DNA of 64,000 bases, from the NCBI GenBank assembly GCA_014378465.1, contig JACMNQ010000001.1:1-64000 (forward strand), given 5' to 3'. Below the pieces are notes generated by a model. That model searched no databases, was not told where the DNA came from, and saw only the letters and a program-made list of their open reading frames with translations. The stretch's first letter is position 1, and every line of letters begins with the position of its first letter. A program made the position numbers and the translations under genes. The DNA is from Oligoflexia bacterium. GTDB taxonomy: Bacteria; Bdellovibrionota; UBA1018. This document shows positions 34,317 to 42,837 of the stretch, in pieces.

Positions 34317-35687
34317 TTGAAATTTTCATTCCTGATATTGGCTCTGGCTGCTTTGACCAGTCTTCCTCAGCTCAGTCACGGCGCTGCTCGAGGAGGGCAC
34401 GCAAATCACGAAAACCGTCCACAACTCGAAGACCCGAGCTTCATACAGGGCGTACCTGCGGAACTTGAAGACCTCGATCCGGAAATGACCAGTGTTGAAC
34501 TTCGGGCTCGTCTGGACTCACTCAGACAGCATCAAAACGAGGCTGAGCTTTCCGAACGACAGTTTGACGCTCCTCTCGAGGAAGTTCTGGCCGCAGGCAA
34601 AAGAAATCTCGAGTGGATCAGCTTCATCAATCAAGCGCGCAAGTCCACTGGCCAGCAGTCAGAGCTCGTGCTCAATTCACCCGCCACGCAAGCCGCCTTT
34701 CCGATTGAATCCCCGAGCGTCTCAAATGCGAAGCTCGTCATGGCCCGCTTTCATTCCCTCATGAACGCGGTGCCTGCTGAGATGGGCTCAGTCCTCACTG
34801 GAGCGGGAGCATATCCGAAAGAACCGCCACTGGCACTCTCCGATGAGCAGTTTCTTGAGCTGGCTCGAAGACTTGACAAGATCTATTCAAGCGCAAGCCG
34901 GTGGCTTCTCGAAGAGCCGTTTCTCTGGCGATATCAAGCACTCGCCTGGAAAGACGTCCGGGGATTTTACTTTCTTTCCCGCACTCTCGAGCTTGAGTCA
35001 AAGCTCACGCACTACCGCGATCTCGACTCCGAAGCGCGGGCCGACCTGAAGACCCGGCTTGTGGGCCAGTGCCTGAACGCCAGGGAAGGCAGGGTTCCCT
35101 GCCAGAAGCATTTTTCTGATTCTTTGGCGAAAGAGGGGAACGCACTCGCCTTTTACCAGCTCTACCATTTGAAAGCGCAGGCCGTGTTTGACAGCTTTTT
35201 CATCATCAAAAACCCTCGCAAGGATACGAATTGGGATGGAACTTCAGCTCCTGAAATCTTCACTCTCCCGTTTCTGAAGGGGGAGACCTCAGCCGTTCAG
35301 ACATTCCTCCTGAATATCGAAGACGAGTGGCGCTGGGTAAACTGGCACTTGCGCCTGAATTTCGCCGATCTCCCTCCACTGGGAGCGGAGAGCATTCCCC
35401 ACCTGACGTTTCAGCCCGGCGCCACAGCCCACGTGAATGGTCTGGGAGGCAATCAGATCACGATGGACTCCAATCGCCCTCTGACGGATTATGCGGCCCG
35501 CTGGACGATTCGTCACGAGTTCGGACACGTCGTGGGCTTCCCGGACTGCTACCAGGAGTTCTACGACGAGGACCAGCAGGCCATGATCAACTACCAGCTC
35601 GACACGACCAACCTCATGTGCAGCCGGCAGGGAAAGTTCCAGGAACGGCATTACGTGGAGCTGAAGCGAGTTTACGGGGGACTTTGA
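34317..35687 (+). CDS. secreted metzincin-like metalloprotease
   Basis: The TTG start 34317 has GGGGACG upstream and gives a signal peptide (FSFLILALAALTSLPQLSHG/AA). The bulk is helical without recognised domains (about 30-330). Near the C-terminus the zinc-site text HEFGHVVGFPD (400-410) fits HExxHxxGxxH/D of metzincins, with Asp in the third-ligand place as in snapalysin-type enzymes. NLMCSRQG (about 431-438) could be the Met-turn. The fold placement is inference. Its 3' end is 71 bp from the rnc start. Confidence 0.65.
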   Translation: MKFSFLILALAALTSLPQLSHGAARGGHANHENRPQLEDPSFIQGVPAELEDLDPEMTSVELRARLDSLRQHQNEAELSERQFDAPLEEVLAAGKRNLEWISFINQARKSTGQQSELVLNSPATQAAFPIESPSVSNAKLVMARFHSLMNAVPAEMGSVLTGAGAYPKEPPLALSDEQFLELARRLDKIYSSASRWLLEEPFLWRYQALAWKDVRGFYFLSRTLELESKLTHYRDLDSEARADLKTRLVGQCLNAREGRVPCQKHFSDSLAKEGNALAFYQLYHLKAQAVFDSFFIIKNPRKDTNWDGTSAPEIFTLPFLKGETSAVQTFLLNIEDEWRWVNWHLRLNFADLPPLGAESIPHLTFQPGATAHVNGLGGNQITMDSNRPLTDYAARWTIRHEFGHVVGFPDCYQEFYDEDQQAMINYQLDTTNLMCSRQGKFQERHYVELKRVYGGL

Positions 35688-35716
35688 ACGGTTTACCAGA
35701 AGGTAACGTTCTTCAG

Positions 35717-35745
35717 TTGACAGAAACAGACAGGTACTGTAAAAC
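35717..35745 (+). promoter_or_regulatory. predicted promoter of rnc-era-der
   Basis: TTGACA (35717-35722), 17-bp spacer, TAAAAC (35740-35745). The predicted start is about 7 bp before the rnc ATG at 35759, giving an extremely short leader without an SD. Confidence 0.6.
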
Positions 35746-35758
35746 CAGCGGCGGCACT

Positions 35759-36454
35759 ATGGAACACGTGGAACGTTTACAACAGCGATTAGGCTACACA
35801 TTCGGCGACCGGGGAGTCCTGCTCCAGTCCCTGACTCATACGTCCTATGGCCATGAGTTCCTGCAGGAAAAGTCGATTGCACTGCGGGATAACGAGCGCT
35901 TGGAGTTTCTGGGCGACGCCATTCTCGACGTGATCGTGTCCGATATCCTGATCGAAGCCTTTCCCAACGCCAATGAAGGCCAGCTCTCCAAAATGCGGGC
36001 AGCAGTCGTCAACGAAAAGACCCTCGCTGAAGTCGCCAAGTCCATTAATCTTCAGGATGTGGTACGCCTCGGGCGAGGTGAAACCCAGACGGGCGGAAAC
36101 CTCAAGCCATCGATCCTCTCCAGTACGCTTGAGGCTTTGATTGCAGCTATTTATCTGGACGGCGGATTCAATGCAGTCTATCCAGTAGTGCGTCATCTCT
36201 TTGCTCCTCTGTTCGCCGAGGAGAGGGAATTGATGGCTTTTTACGACCACAAGACTCAGCTTCAGGAAATGGTTCAAGCTCGCTGGAAGGTAACCCCCTC
36301 TTACCACCTCTTGCAGACCCGCGGCCCCGATCACGCTAAGATCTTCGAAGTCGAAGTGCGGATGAATGGAAAGATCCTCGCCAACGCGACGGGTTCTTCC
36401 AAAAAAGAAGCAGAACAGAACGCTGCTCGGGCTGCGATTCAAACGGTAGGGTAG
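35759..36454 (+). CDS. rnc: ribonuclease III
   Basis: A double-strand RNA endonuclease for rRNA and mRNA processing. RNase III domain: LQQRLGYTFGDRGVLLQSLTH, signature NERLEFLGDAILD with the catalytic Asp and Glu, then GGNLKPSILSSTLEALIAAIYLDGG with the second acidic pair. The C-terminal dsRBD (about 157-230) has DHKTQLQEMVQ and SSKKEAEQNAARAAI. 231 residues, normal. An open frame extends far upstream, but the ATG at 35759 fits the family start. It is followed by era, the usual order. Confidence 0.96.
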   Translation: MEHVERLQQRLGYTFGDRGVLLQSLTHTSYGHEFLQEKSIALRDNERLEFLGDAILDVIVSDILIEAFPNANEGQLSKMRAAVVNEKTLAEVAKSINLQDVVRLGRGETQTGGNLKPSILSSTLEALIAAIYLDGGFNAVYPVVRHLFAPLFAEERELMAFYDHKTQLQEMVQARWKVTPSYHLLQTRGPDHAKIFEVEVRMNGKILANATGSSKKEAEQNAARAAIQTVG

Positions 36455-36499
36455 GTCTCAAAAGGCTTGCCTCCGGTATCAGGTAAGGTTTTAAGACTC

Positions 36500-37585
36500 A
36501 TGAAGAAATCAGGATTTATCGCGATCGCAGGCCGTCCGAATGCCGGCAAGTCGACGCTGCTCAACCACGTACTCGGCAGCAAAGTCTCCATCGTCACCCC
36601 CAAAGCGCAGACCACCCGGGAGCGCGTGCTCGGAATATTCACCGAACCTCAGGGACAGATGATCTTCATCGATACACCTGGCATCCACCGCGCCAAAGAG
36701 GGCGGCATCAATGAATACATGATGGCGGAAGTGAAAGAAGCGCTCAAAGACGTTTCCGCGGTCTGGTACATCGTCGACCCGGCCTCCGCATCCAAACATG
36801 AACAGCCCGTGCTGGATCTCCTGAGAGGCGTGAAAGCTCCCGTGTTCATCCTCATGAACAAGATGGATCTGACGGGCAAGACTTTCGCGGTCTCCAACAT
36901 CGTCAATTTCGAAAATGAACTTCAGGCAGCCTGCAAGGAACTCGGTATCGATGTTCAGGGGATTCATCCCATTTCAGCGCTGAAAGGCAAAGGCATCGAC
37001 CCTGTGCTCGAGGCCAGTTGGAATCTTCTGCCAGAAGGGGAGTTCTACTACCCGGATGAAGACCAGTTGTCAGATCGCCCAACCAAGTACTTCGTCGCCG
37101 AAAAAGTCCGTGAACAGCTTTTCCTGCAACTTGGGGATGAGATCCCCTACTGCTGCGCGATCGAAATCGACCGCTTTGACGAAAAGGTGACGCCACCTCG
37201 AATCGAAGCGACGATTCACGTCGAGCGCGATTCGCAAAAAGGAATGGTCATCGGACAGGGTGGCGCCAAGATCAAAGCCATCGGACAGGCTGCACGCGCT
37301 GAGGTCGAAGAATTTCTCGGACAGAAAGTGTTCCTCGGTCTCAAGGTCAACGTTCTGAAGGACTGGTCCCGCGATGCGGAAACGCTCAAGCGCCTGGGCT
37401 ACGTGCTCCCTTCGGACAAGCCGACCCAGCGTTCGAAGAAAAAGAACAAGCCCACGCAGAAGACTCCCCTTGCAGACACAGGTGCAAGATCAGGTGAAAA
37501 GGCGGGCACTGCAGCTCCCAAAGTGGCTTCACAAGTAACTCCGAAAGTATCTCCGAAAGTAACCAGCACCAAGAGGCCCGCATGA
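36500..37585 (+). CDS. era: GTPase Era
   Basis: A GTPase that binds the 16S rRNA 3' end during 30S assembly. G1 GRPNAGKS (11-18), switch text TPKAQTTRERVLGIF, G3 DTPGIHRAKEGGIN, G4 NKMD and a KH domain with MVIGQGGAKIKAIGQAARAEVEEFLGQKVFLGLKV. About 55 extra C-terminal residues are Lys/Thr/Ser/Pro-rich (PKV... repeats) and probably disordered. ATG 36500 is preferred over an upstream TTG at 36467. It overlaps der by 4 bp. Confidence 0.95.
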   Translation: MKKSGFIAIAGRPNAGKSTLLNHVLGSKVSIVTPKAQTTRERVLGIFTEPQGQMIFIDTPGIHRAKEGGINEYMMAEVKEALKDVSAVWYIVDPASASKHEQPVLDLLRGVKAPVFILMNKMDLTGKTFAVSNIVNFENELQAACKELGIDVQGIHPISALKGKGIDPVLEASWNLLPEGEFYYPDEDQLSDRPTKYFVAEKVREQLFLQLGDEIPYCCAIEIDRFDEKVTPPRIEATIHVERDSQKGMVIGQGGAKIKAIGQAARAEVEEFLGQKVFLGLKVNVLKDWSRDAETLKRLGYVLPSDKPTQRSKKKNKPTQKTPLADTGARSGEKAGTAAPKVASQVTPKVSPKVTSTKRPA

Positions 37586-39348
37586 ACAGCCCGTCCAAAC
37601 CCCTGCCTCGTCTGGTCATCGTTGGTCGACCCAATGTCGGCAAAAGCACGCTGTTCAATCGCCTCTATGGTCGTAGACGCGCCCTCGTTCATGACGAGCC
37701 TGGAGTCACGCGCGATCGCCTCGAGCTTCAGGCCGAATGGTGGGTTCAGGCCAAGTATTTTCCCGTCATGCTCGTGGACACGGGCGGCCTCGGCGGCGAC
37801 AAGTTCGCCAATGAGATTGCCAAACAGGTTGATGTGGCTTTGCATGAAGCCGATATCGTTCTCGTCCTTTTCGATGGGCAGGCCGGTTACACTCCGGGTG
37901 ATGCCGAAGTCGTTCAGCAGATCAAACGCTCCGGCCTCGACAAGAAAGTCCCGATCATCGGTGTCGTCAACAAAGTCGATGACAACATCCATGAACCCTT
38001 CATCAATGACTTCTTTCAGTCCAGCCTGGATCCAATCGTCACGCTCTCGGCCGAACATGCTCGTGGGATCGAGGACTTGCAGATTCTCATCAAAGATCTA
38101 CTGAAGATCGAAGGCCAGACCCTCTCGCAAAAGGATGCTGCCCCGAGAAAGGGCGCCAAAGCCGCGGTACTCCCGCCTCCTGCTTCACTCAGCGGTGAAG
38201 AGATTGTTGAGGGAGTCGACGCAACTTCAGGATCTGATGATGATTCCGACGATAGCGACTCGGAAGAAGACGTTACTTGGGATGCGGATTCTGATGAAGA
38301 GTCCGAAGTTGAATTTGACGAAGAAGAACACTCCAGGCAGCTCGCTGGCGAACTTGCCGAAGATCTCTATGACGATTCTGAGCAGAGCGAGGGAACTCCC
38401 GAAGATTACGACGCTGCCCTGGATTCCGAAGATTCCGAAGATGGCGAGTATTCTGAAGACGGTTACCTCAAGCGCCGAGTCCCTCGCATCGCGATCGTCG
38501 GTCGCCCGAATGTCGGCAAGAGCACGCTGACCAATGCGATCCTGAACGAAGACCGCATGATCACGAGCGAGATGGCTGGCACGACGATCGATGCCGTCGA
38601 TTCTCCCGTTCGGCTCAACGGCAAGGATTTCATCTTCATCGACACTGCCGGAATTCGCCGCAAGAGCAAGACCGAACAGGGTGTCGAAGTTCTCTCGGTG
38701 GTTCAGGCCCGCAAAGCGCTTGAGCGCTGCGATCTGGCGATTCTGCTTCTGGACGGCTCCGGTGGGGTCACGGATCAGGACGAAAAAATCGGCGGTCTGA
38801 TCGAAGAAGTTGGCTGTGGAGTCATTCTCGCGGTCAACAAATGGGACACGCAGAAAGTGAATCCGAAGTTCACCAGGGAACTGGCCGCTCGCCATGTCCG
38901 TGAACAGATGGCTTACCTCAAGTACGCCCCGATCCTGTTTCTCAGCGCGCTCAATGGCGTGGGTTACGAGGATATCGGCGATCTGATCGACGACATCCTC
39001 CTTCAGCGCCGGGTGAAGGTTCCGAGTCGTGAGTTCACCGAATGGGTGCGCGATGAATCCGAAATTCACAATCCGGGGAATGCGAAATTCTACTTCTCCC
39101 ACCAATCCGGCAGAAGTCCTCCGACCTTCGTCTGTCACGTCAGCAAGCCGGACAAGGTCCACTTCAGCCTCAGACGCCACCTCGTCAATGCCATCCGCGC
39201 GAAGTGGGGCTACATGGGCAGCCCCGTGCGCATGGTCTTCGTCGAAGGCAAGAGCAACCGCGTGCCGCCACGCAGAACTCACAAGCGCATGAAGTACCAG
39301 GTCACGGCCGCAAGGCGTGTGCGGGACCGCGAGAAGACCAAGAAATAG
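37582..39348 (+). CDS. der: tandem GTPase Der (EngA) with a long acidic inter-domain linker
   Basis: A 50S ribosome assembly GTPase. First G domain: G1 GRPNVGKS (15-22), G3 DTGGLGGD, G4 NKVD. Second: GRPNVGKS (about 306-313), DTAGIRRKSK, NKWD; a KH-like C-terminal domain follows. Between the two G domains the linker (about 185-300) is expanded and extremely Asp/Glu/Ser-rich, roughly 80 residues longer than in most Der proteins. At 588 aa it is well above the usual ~440-490. It overlaps era and ends the rnc-era-der operon. Confidence 0.95.
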   Translation: MNSPSKPLPRLVIVGRPNVGKSTLFNRLYGRRRALVHDEPGVTRDRLELQAEWWVQAKYFPVMLVDTGGLGGDKFANEIAKQVDVALHEADIVLVLFDGQAGYTPGDAEVVQQIKRSGLDKKVPIIGVVNKVDDNIHEPFINDFFQSSLDPIVTLSAEHARGIEDLQILIKDLLKIEGQTLSQKDAAPRKGAKAAVLPPPASLSGEEIVEGVDATSGSDDDSDDSDSEEDVTWDADSDEESEVEFDEEEHSRQLAGELAEDLYDDSEQSEGTPEDYDAALDSEDSEDGEYSEDGYLKRRVPRIAIVGRPNVGKSTLTNAILNEDRMITSEMAGTTIDAVDSPVRLNGKDFIFIDTAGIRRKSKTEQGVEVLSVVQARKALERCDLAILLLDGSGGVTDQDEKIGGLIEEVGCGVILAVNKWDTQKVNPKFTRELAARHVREQMAYLKYAPILFLSALNGVGYEDIGDLIDDILLQRRVKVPSREFTEWVRDESEIHNPGNAKFYFSHQSGRSPPTFVCHVSKPDKVHFSLRRHLVNAIRAKWGYMGSPVRMVFVEGKSNRVPPRRTHKRMKYQVTAARRVRDREKTKK

Positions 39349-39365
39349 GCTCGGGAATCCCGGGC
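39349..39365. terminator. short hairpin between convergent genes
   Basis: Left arm 39349-39356 and right arm 39358-39365 pair over 8 bp with one wobble, directly after the der stop and 5 bp before the end of the opposite OMP gene. It has no T-run, so it may slow rather than stop polymerase. Confidence 0.4.
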
Positions 39366-39369
39366 CGAC

Positions 39370-40161
39370 TTACCAGGTGAAGAGAAAGCTGCCCGTGACG
39401 GTGTAAAATTCACCGTTCAGGTTCGGCACGCCGAATTTCACGTAGTTGGTCGTATCGGTGTCCTTGAACGTCACGAAGTGCAGCTTGCCTTCGAGGTTGA
39501 AGTAGACTTTTCGCGGCTTGACGGGAAATTCGAAGCCGGCTCCCGCCGTGAAACCGAGCGCGCTGTCGCTGTCCGCCGGCAGATTCTCATTACTCTGGGT
39601 CTTCGAGTAATTTCCGGCGCCGATCACCAGGTAGGGATTCGCGAAAGTGATCGCTGAAGCGAGGTTGTGCACGTCAAAATAATATTTCAGATCCAGACCC
39701 AGGCGCAGCAGATTCACTGAAATCGCGTTGCCCTGAAAATCCGAGAAGGAATGTTTGGCCGAGGTGATGGCCATGGCCATCGCAAAACTGAAATCAAACC
39801 AGTAATGCACGCGCAGATCAAGTGCGGGAAAACCACCCTGCCAGAGAGAACCGCGGTTGCCGGCGACTCCTTCGAAGCCCGCGCCCGCACTGATGCCGAA
39901 GAATCGGCCGGTCTGAAAGAACCGCGTCTCCGCCGCTTCATCGGCTTCTTCATTGAACTCACCGTATTCGGTGAAAGGGGTCGATGAAAAATCATCCTCT
40001 TCAGGAACTTCGGTTTTGGGAGTGCCAGGCGCTCCTGAAGCGGCACCTGGAGGTGCGGAAGGCGGCGCACTCTGGGCGAGTGCGGACTGAGAGCTCAGCA
40101 AGGCGGGCGCAACGCAGATGATCGCGGCCGCAGCCAAAGTCGACTTGAAGGAAAACTTCAA
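39370..40161 (-). CDS. outer-membrane beta-barrel protein
   Basis: A signal peptide (FSFKSTLAAAAIICVAPALL..., cleaved near ALAQ/SA) is followed by a Pro/Ala/Gly-rich linker, an acidic stretch (EVPEEDDF..., EEADEAAET) and a barrel of about eight alternating strands (ISAGAGFEGVAG, ALDLRVHYWFDFSFAMAMAI, YLVIGAGNYSK) that ends in VTGSFLFTW, a C-terminal aromatic as in Bam substrates. I chose TTG 40161, which brings the start to the signal peptide; ATG 40260 would add 33 residues and overlap the next gene. The role is unknown. The tandem neighbour is also a barrel protein. Confidence 0.7.
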   Translation of the reverse strand: MKFSFKSTLAAAAIICVAPALLSSQSALAQSAPPSAPPGAASGAPGTPKTEVPEEDDFSSTPFTEYGEFNEEADEAAETRFFQTGRFFGISAGAGFEGVAGNRGSLWQGGFPALDLRVHYWFDFSFAMAMAITSAKHSFSDFQGNAISVNLLRLGLDLKYYFDVHNLASAITFANPYLVIGAGNYSKTQSNENLPADSDSALGFTAGAGFEFPVKPRKVYFNLEGKLHFVTFKDTDTTNYVKFGVPNLNGEFYTVTGSFLFTW

Positions 40162-40234
40162 AGAAGAAGTTCCGGGAGCGTTGAATGAAACGCTGGCAGT
40201 CCGTGGGGGAGTCCTGCTCCAGGGAAGGTTCCGT

Positions 40235-40771
40235 TTAAAAATAGAAATGCATCCCCGCATTCAGAAAACTCACGCCCAGAGTTCTGAAGACGTAACTTCC
40301 GCTCAAGCGATCAAAGGATCCACCCGTCTCCATGGAAAAGCCGAGACTCTCCACTCCCGGGATGAAGAATTCGGCGCCGAAGCCCCCGATGAACTGGGCT
40401 CCTGATTTTGAATTTGCGGAAACGATTCCGCCTCCCAGCATGCCGTAGAAATTGAGATTGGTTTCAAAGAAGAGATTCTTGAAGAGCTTGAGCGCAGTGA
40501 CCGTGTTGCTGGGTGAAGTCGTCGCGATCCCGATGACCCCTTCGAAAGCGAGATCACGGGTCAAAGCATACTTCAGACTGACGCCAGGCACGCCATAGTA
40601 CGTGTTCAGGTTCGCGAACTCAGAGTTGTAACCGAGTCCCAGTCGTCCCTGAAGGTCCCGAGCCTGCGCGCTCGAAAACGAGAGCAAGAGAGTCAAAGCT
40701 GCGCCGAAAGTGATCAGAGTGCGGCGCATTAAAGAATGGGAAGGGTAGGTAACTCTTGCGAAATGTTTCAT
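40235..40771 (-). CDS. small outer-membrane beta-barrel protein
   Basis: A signal peptide around RRTLITFGAALTLLLSFSSAQA/RD precedes a barrel with DLQGRLGLGYNSEFA, VSLKYALTRDLAFEGVIGIA, LNFYGMLGGGIV and a terminal AGMHFYF (C-terminal Phe). Two starts are possible: ATG 40771, preceded 8 bp upstream by a plausible -10, or the inner ATG 40729 that starts exactly at the signal peptide; neither has an SD. It is divergent from the YfgM-bamB pair, whose promoter overlaps its own. The function is unknown. Confidence 0.7.
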   Translation of the reverse strand: MKHFARVTYPSHSLMRRTLITFGAALTLLLSFSSAQARDLQGRLGLGYNSEFANLNTYYGVPGVSLKYALTRDLAFEGVIGIATTSPSNTVTALKLFKNLFFETNLNFYGMLGGGIVSANSKSGAQFIGGFGAEFFIPGVESLGFSMETGGSFDRLSGSYVFRTLGVSFLNAGMHFYF

Positions 40772-40779
40772 TCTTTCTA

Positions 40780-40808
40780 AGGGTAGCCGTGACCTTTCTT
40801 TTTGACAA
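40780..40808 (-). promoter_or_regulatory. predicted promoter of the small barrel gene (minus strand)
   Basis: On the minus strand: TTGTCA (40808-40803), 17-bp spacer, TACCCT (40785-40780), then 8 bp to ATG 40771. The -35 overlaps the -35 of the divergent promoter. Confidence 0.45.
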
Positions 40809-40830
40809 CCCCTGAAGACTCTTCTAAACA
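40802..40830 (+). promoter_or_regulatory. predicted promoter of yfgM-like/bamB, leaderless geometry
   Basis: Perfect TTGACA (40802-40807), 17-bp spacer, TAAACA (40825-40830), then seven bases to ATG 40838. No SD precedes the ATG. Confidence 0.65.
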
Positions 40831-40837
40831 CGAAGTC

Positions 40838-41620
40838 ATGCCTACCTCATCGAAGAACACGGAAATCCCTTCTGAAATCAAAAAATTTTCCAAGCCGATT
40901 CTCGGTGTAGCCGCAGTGCTCCTGGCTCTCGGCATTGCAGTGACCGTGTTTTCCGGTCAGAAAGCGGAACGCACGAAGAAAGCAGAGAATGCGCTCTTTG
41001 AAGCTCGCCAGAAACTTGACAAGAACTTGACGGCGATCGCAGCTGCGCAACCTGCACCGGCTGCAACCGGGACTTCAGAATCATCGGCAGCGAAGTCCAA
41101 AACACCTCCAGCGCCTCCTGCATCAATGAAACCCGCGCAGGCTGAAAGCGTCGCCTACCTGAAGCTCGACGTGGACACTCAGCTCATCGAAGGTGCGGGG
41201 GAGCTCCGAAACGTGGCTCAGCAGTACGGCGGAACTCGCGCAGCTCACGAAGCGAACCTCATGCTTGGAGACCTCTATTACAACCACGGTGATGCTGCAA
41301 AATCCATTACCTGGTATCAGGCCGCCGTGGATACGGCGACTGATGGATCTGACCGCGCACTCTCTCTGTATGACCTCGCGTACGCTTATGAAAACTCCGG
41401 AAAGTTTCCGGAAGCGGTCAAGACCTACGAAAAAGGCATGAATCAGGGTGAGCCGGCGTTGCAAGGCGAAATCATGCTGGGTCTCGCACGCTCCCAGGAA
41501 AAAGCGGGTGACAAGGCCAAGGCCAAGGAAACCTACACGAAGATTTCAACCCAATTTCCCAACACGGAAGTTTCCAAGTCCGCTGACATCCGCAAGACTC
41601 GACTGGAGCAAGCTCAGTGA
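40838..41620 (+). CDS. membrane-anchored TPR protein, YfgM-like
   Basis: One TM helix near the N-terminus (about residues 22-40, ILGVAAVLLALGIAVTVFSG) with a positive cytosolic flank, then a helical stretch and an Ala/Pro/Ser linker (about 70-105), and several TPR-like helices (NLMLGDLYYNHGDAAKSITWYQAAV, LSLYDLAYAYENSGKFPEAVKTYEKG, LGLARSQEKAGDKAKAKETYTKI). In E. coli YfgM is encoded next to bamB and der and works with the SecYEG/PpiD chaperone network; here bamB follows directly and der is 1.5 kb away. The identity is inferred from topology and order. Confidence 0.72.
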   Translation: MPTSSKNTEIPSEIKKFSKPILGVAAVLLALGIAVTVFSGQKAERTKKAENALFEARQKLDKNLTAIAAAQPAPAATGTSESSAAKSKTPPAPPASMKPAQAESVAYLKLDVDTQLIEGAGELRNVAQQYGGTRAAHEANLMLGDLYYNHGDAAKSITWYQAAVDTATDGSDRALSLYDLAYAYENSGKFPEAVKTYEKGMNQGEPALQGEIMLGLARSQEKAGDKAKAKETYTKISTQFPNTEVSKSADIRKTRLEQAQ

Positions 41621-42837
41621 AAAAAATGCACTTCCGTTCTGATTTTTCACATCGCGCTCTGCCCGCACTGATTGCCGCAGCCTTTCTCATCGCCCTCAGC
41701 GCATGCGCGGGCCATAACATTCACAAGGATCTCACCGCGGATCCCCAGGTTCTGGTTCGTCGCTGGACGCTCCAGACTCATGGACCTTTTGAAGCCGGCG
41801 ACAAAGGTTACGAATACTCCAATCCGGTGGTCACTGAAAACACGGTCATCTTTGGAAACCAGAGCACTGGCCTGATCTCACTTTATCCTGGAATGCTCCA
41901 GACTCGCTGGGTGCTGCCGATCAAAGGCGGCGTGATCAGTGAACTGGCGCAGGAAAAAACTGAAGTCTATTTCGGCGGGGGAGACGGTTTTCTCTACTCA
42001 GTGTCCGTTGAGACAGGCCGCGTGAATTGGCGTTATGACCTTAAGAATCCCCTGATCTCCAAGCCTACCGTTTCCGGCGGTCGCGTTTTCATCACGACTT
42101 CGGATGACACGGTTTACGCCTTTGATGCGGCTACGGGCAAATGGCTCTGGCATTACCGCCGAAGAACTTCTCCGACCGCAACGATTCTCGGTGCCTCAAG
42201 TCCACTCGTGGATGGCGCGGAAGTCATCACTGGAATGACTGACGGCTTTCTCGTTTCACTTTCCGTCAATGACGGGCAACTCAAGTGGGAGAGAAAAATC
42301 CACCAGGGGACCAAATTCACTGATGTGGACGCTCACCCGGTCCTCGACAATTCCATTCTCTACATTCCCTCCTATGACGGCGCCCTCTATGCACTGAAAC
42401 GGGCCAATGGCGAAGTGATCTGGCGTTATGATGTGGGTGGCAGCAAACAGGTCGTCGCTGACGAAACCCGGCTTTTTGTACCCTCTTCCAACGGCACCAT
42501 TTATTCGCTCCAGAAGAACAACTCCAAAGTCCTCTGGCAATTTGAAATGGATCACGGCGTGCCCACTCAGCTCGTCGTCACGGATCGTTACGTCATGGTC
42601 GGTTCAAGCAGTCAGTACCTTTACGTCCTCGACAAGGAGACGGGCAAGGGCCTGTATCGATTCAATGTGGGTGAGGGGAGTGGATTCTCCGGCTCCCCTG
42701 CTTTTGATTCCGTTCATCAGAGGCTCTACATGCTCTCGAGTGCCGGGAACCTGTATTCCTTTCAACTCAGCTCCCCTCCCAAAAAAATCCGTCCTCATGG
42801 CGTGACGAGTCCTTACGCCGCGACCAGCGGGTTCTAA
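41617..42837 (+). CDS. bamB: outer-membrane assembly lipoprotein BamB
   Basis: A BAM-complex lipoprotein that supports beta-barrel insertion. A signal peptide with lipobox LIALSAC (Cys about 30) is followed by an eight-bladed PQQ-type propeller; blades are visible in repeats such as VNWRYDLKNPLISKPTVSGGR, VYAFDAATGKWLWHYR, GQLKWERKI and ALYALKRANGEVIWRYD. The GTG start 41617 overlaps the preceding stop; ATG 41626 is the alternative. At 406 aa it is near E. coli BamB (392). Linkage to a YfgM-like gene and der supports the call. Confidence 0.85.
   Translation: MKKMHFRSDFSHRALPALIAAAFLIALSACAGHNIHKDLTADPQVLVRRWTLQTHGPFEAGDKGYEYSNPVVTENTVIFGNQSTGLISLYPGMLQTRWVLPIKGGVISELAQEKTEVYFGGGDGFLYSVSVETGRVNWRYDLKNPLISKPTVSGGRVFITTSDDTVYAFDAATGKWLWHYRRRTSPTATILGASSPLVDGAEVITGMTDGFLVSLSVNDGQLKWERKIHQGTKFTDVDAHPVLDNSILYIPSYDGALYALKRANGEVIWRYDVGGSKQVVADETRLFVPSSNGTIYSLQKNNSKVLWQFEMDHGVPTQLVVTDRYVMVGSSSQYLYVLDKETGKGLYRFNVGEGSGFSGSPAFDSVHQRLYMLSSAGNLYSFQLSSPPKKIRPHGVTSPYAATSGF

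Noticed and set aside
35327-35758. Upstream extension of rnc by 144 codons
   Set aside because: It overlaps the metzincin-like gene in another frame, and the Arg/Pro-rich extension has no counterpart in RNase III; a good promoter lies at 35717-35745.
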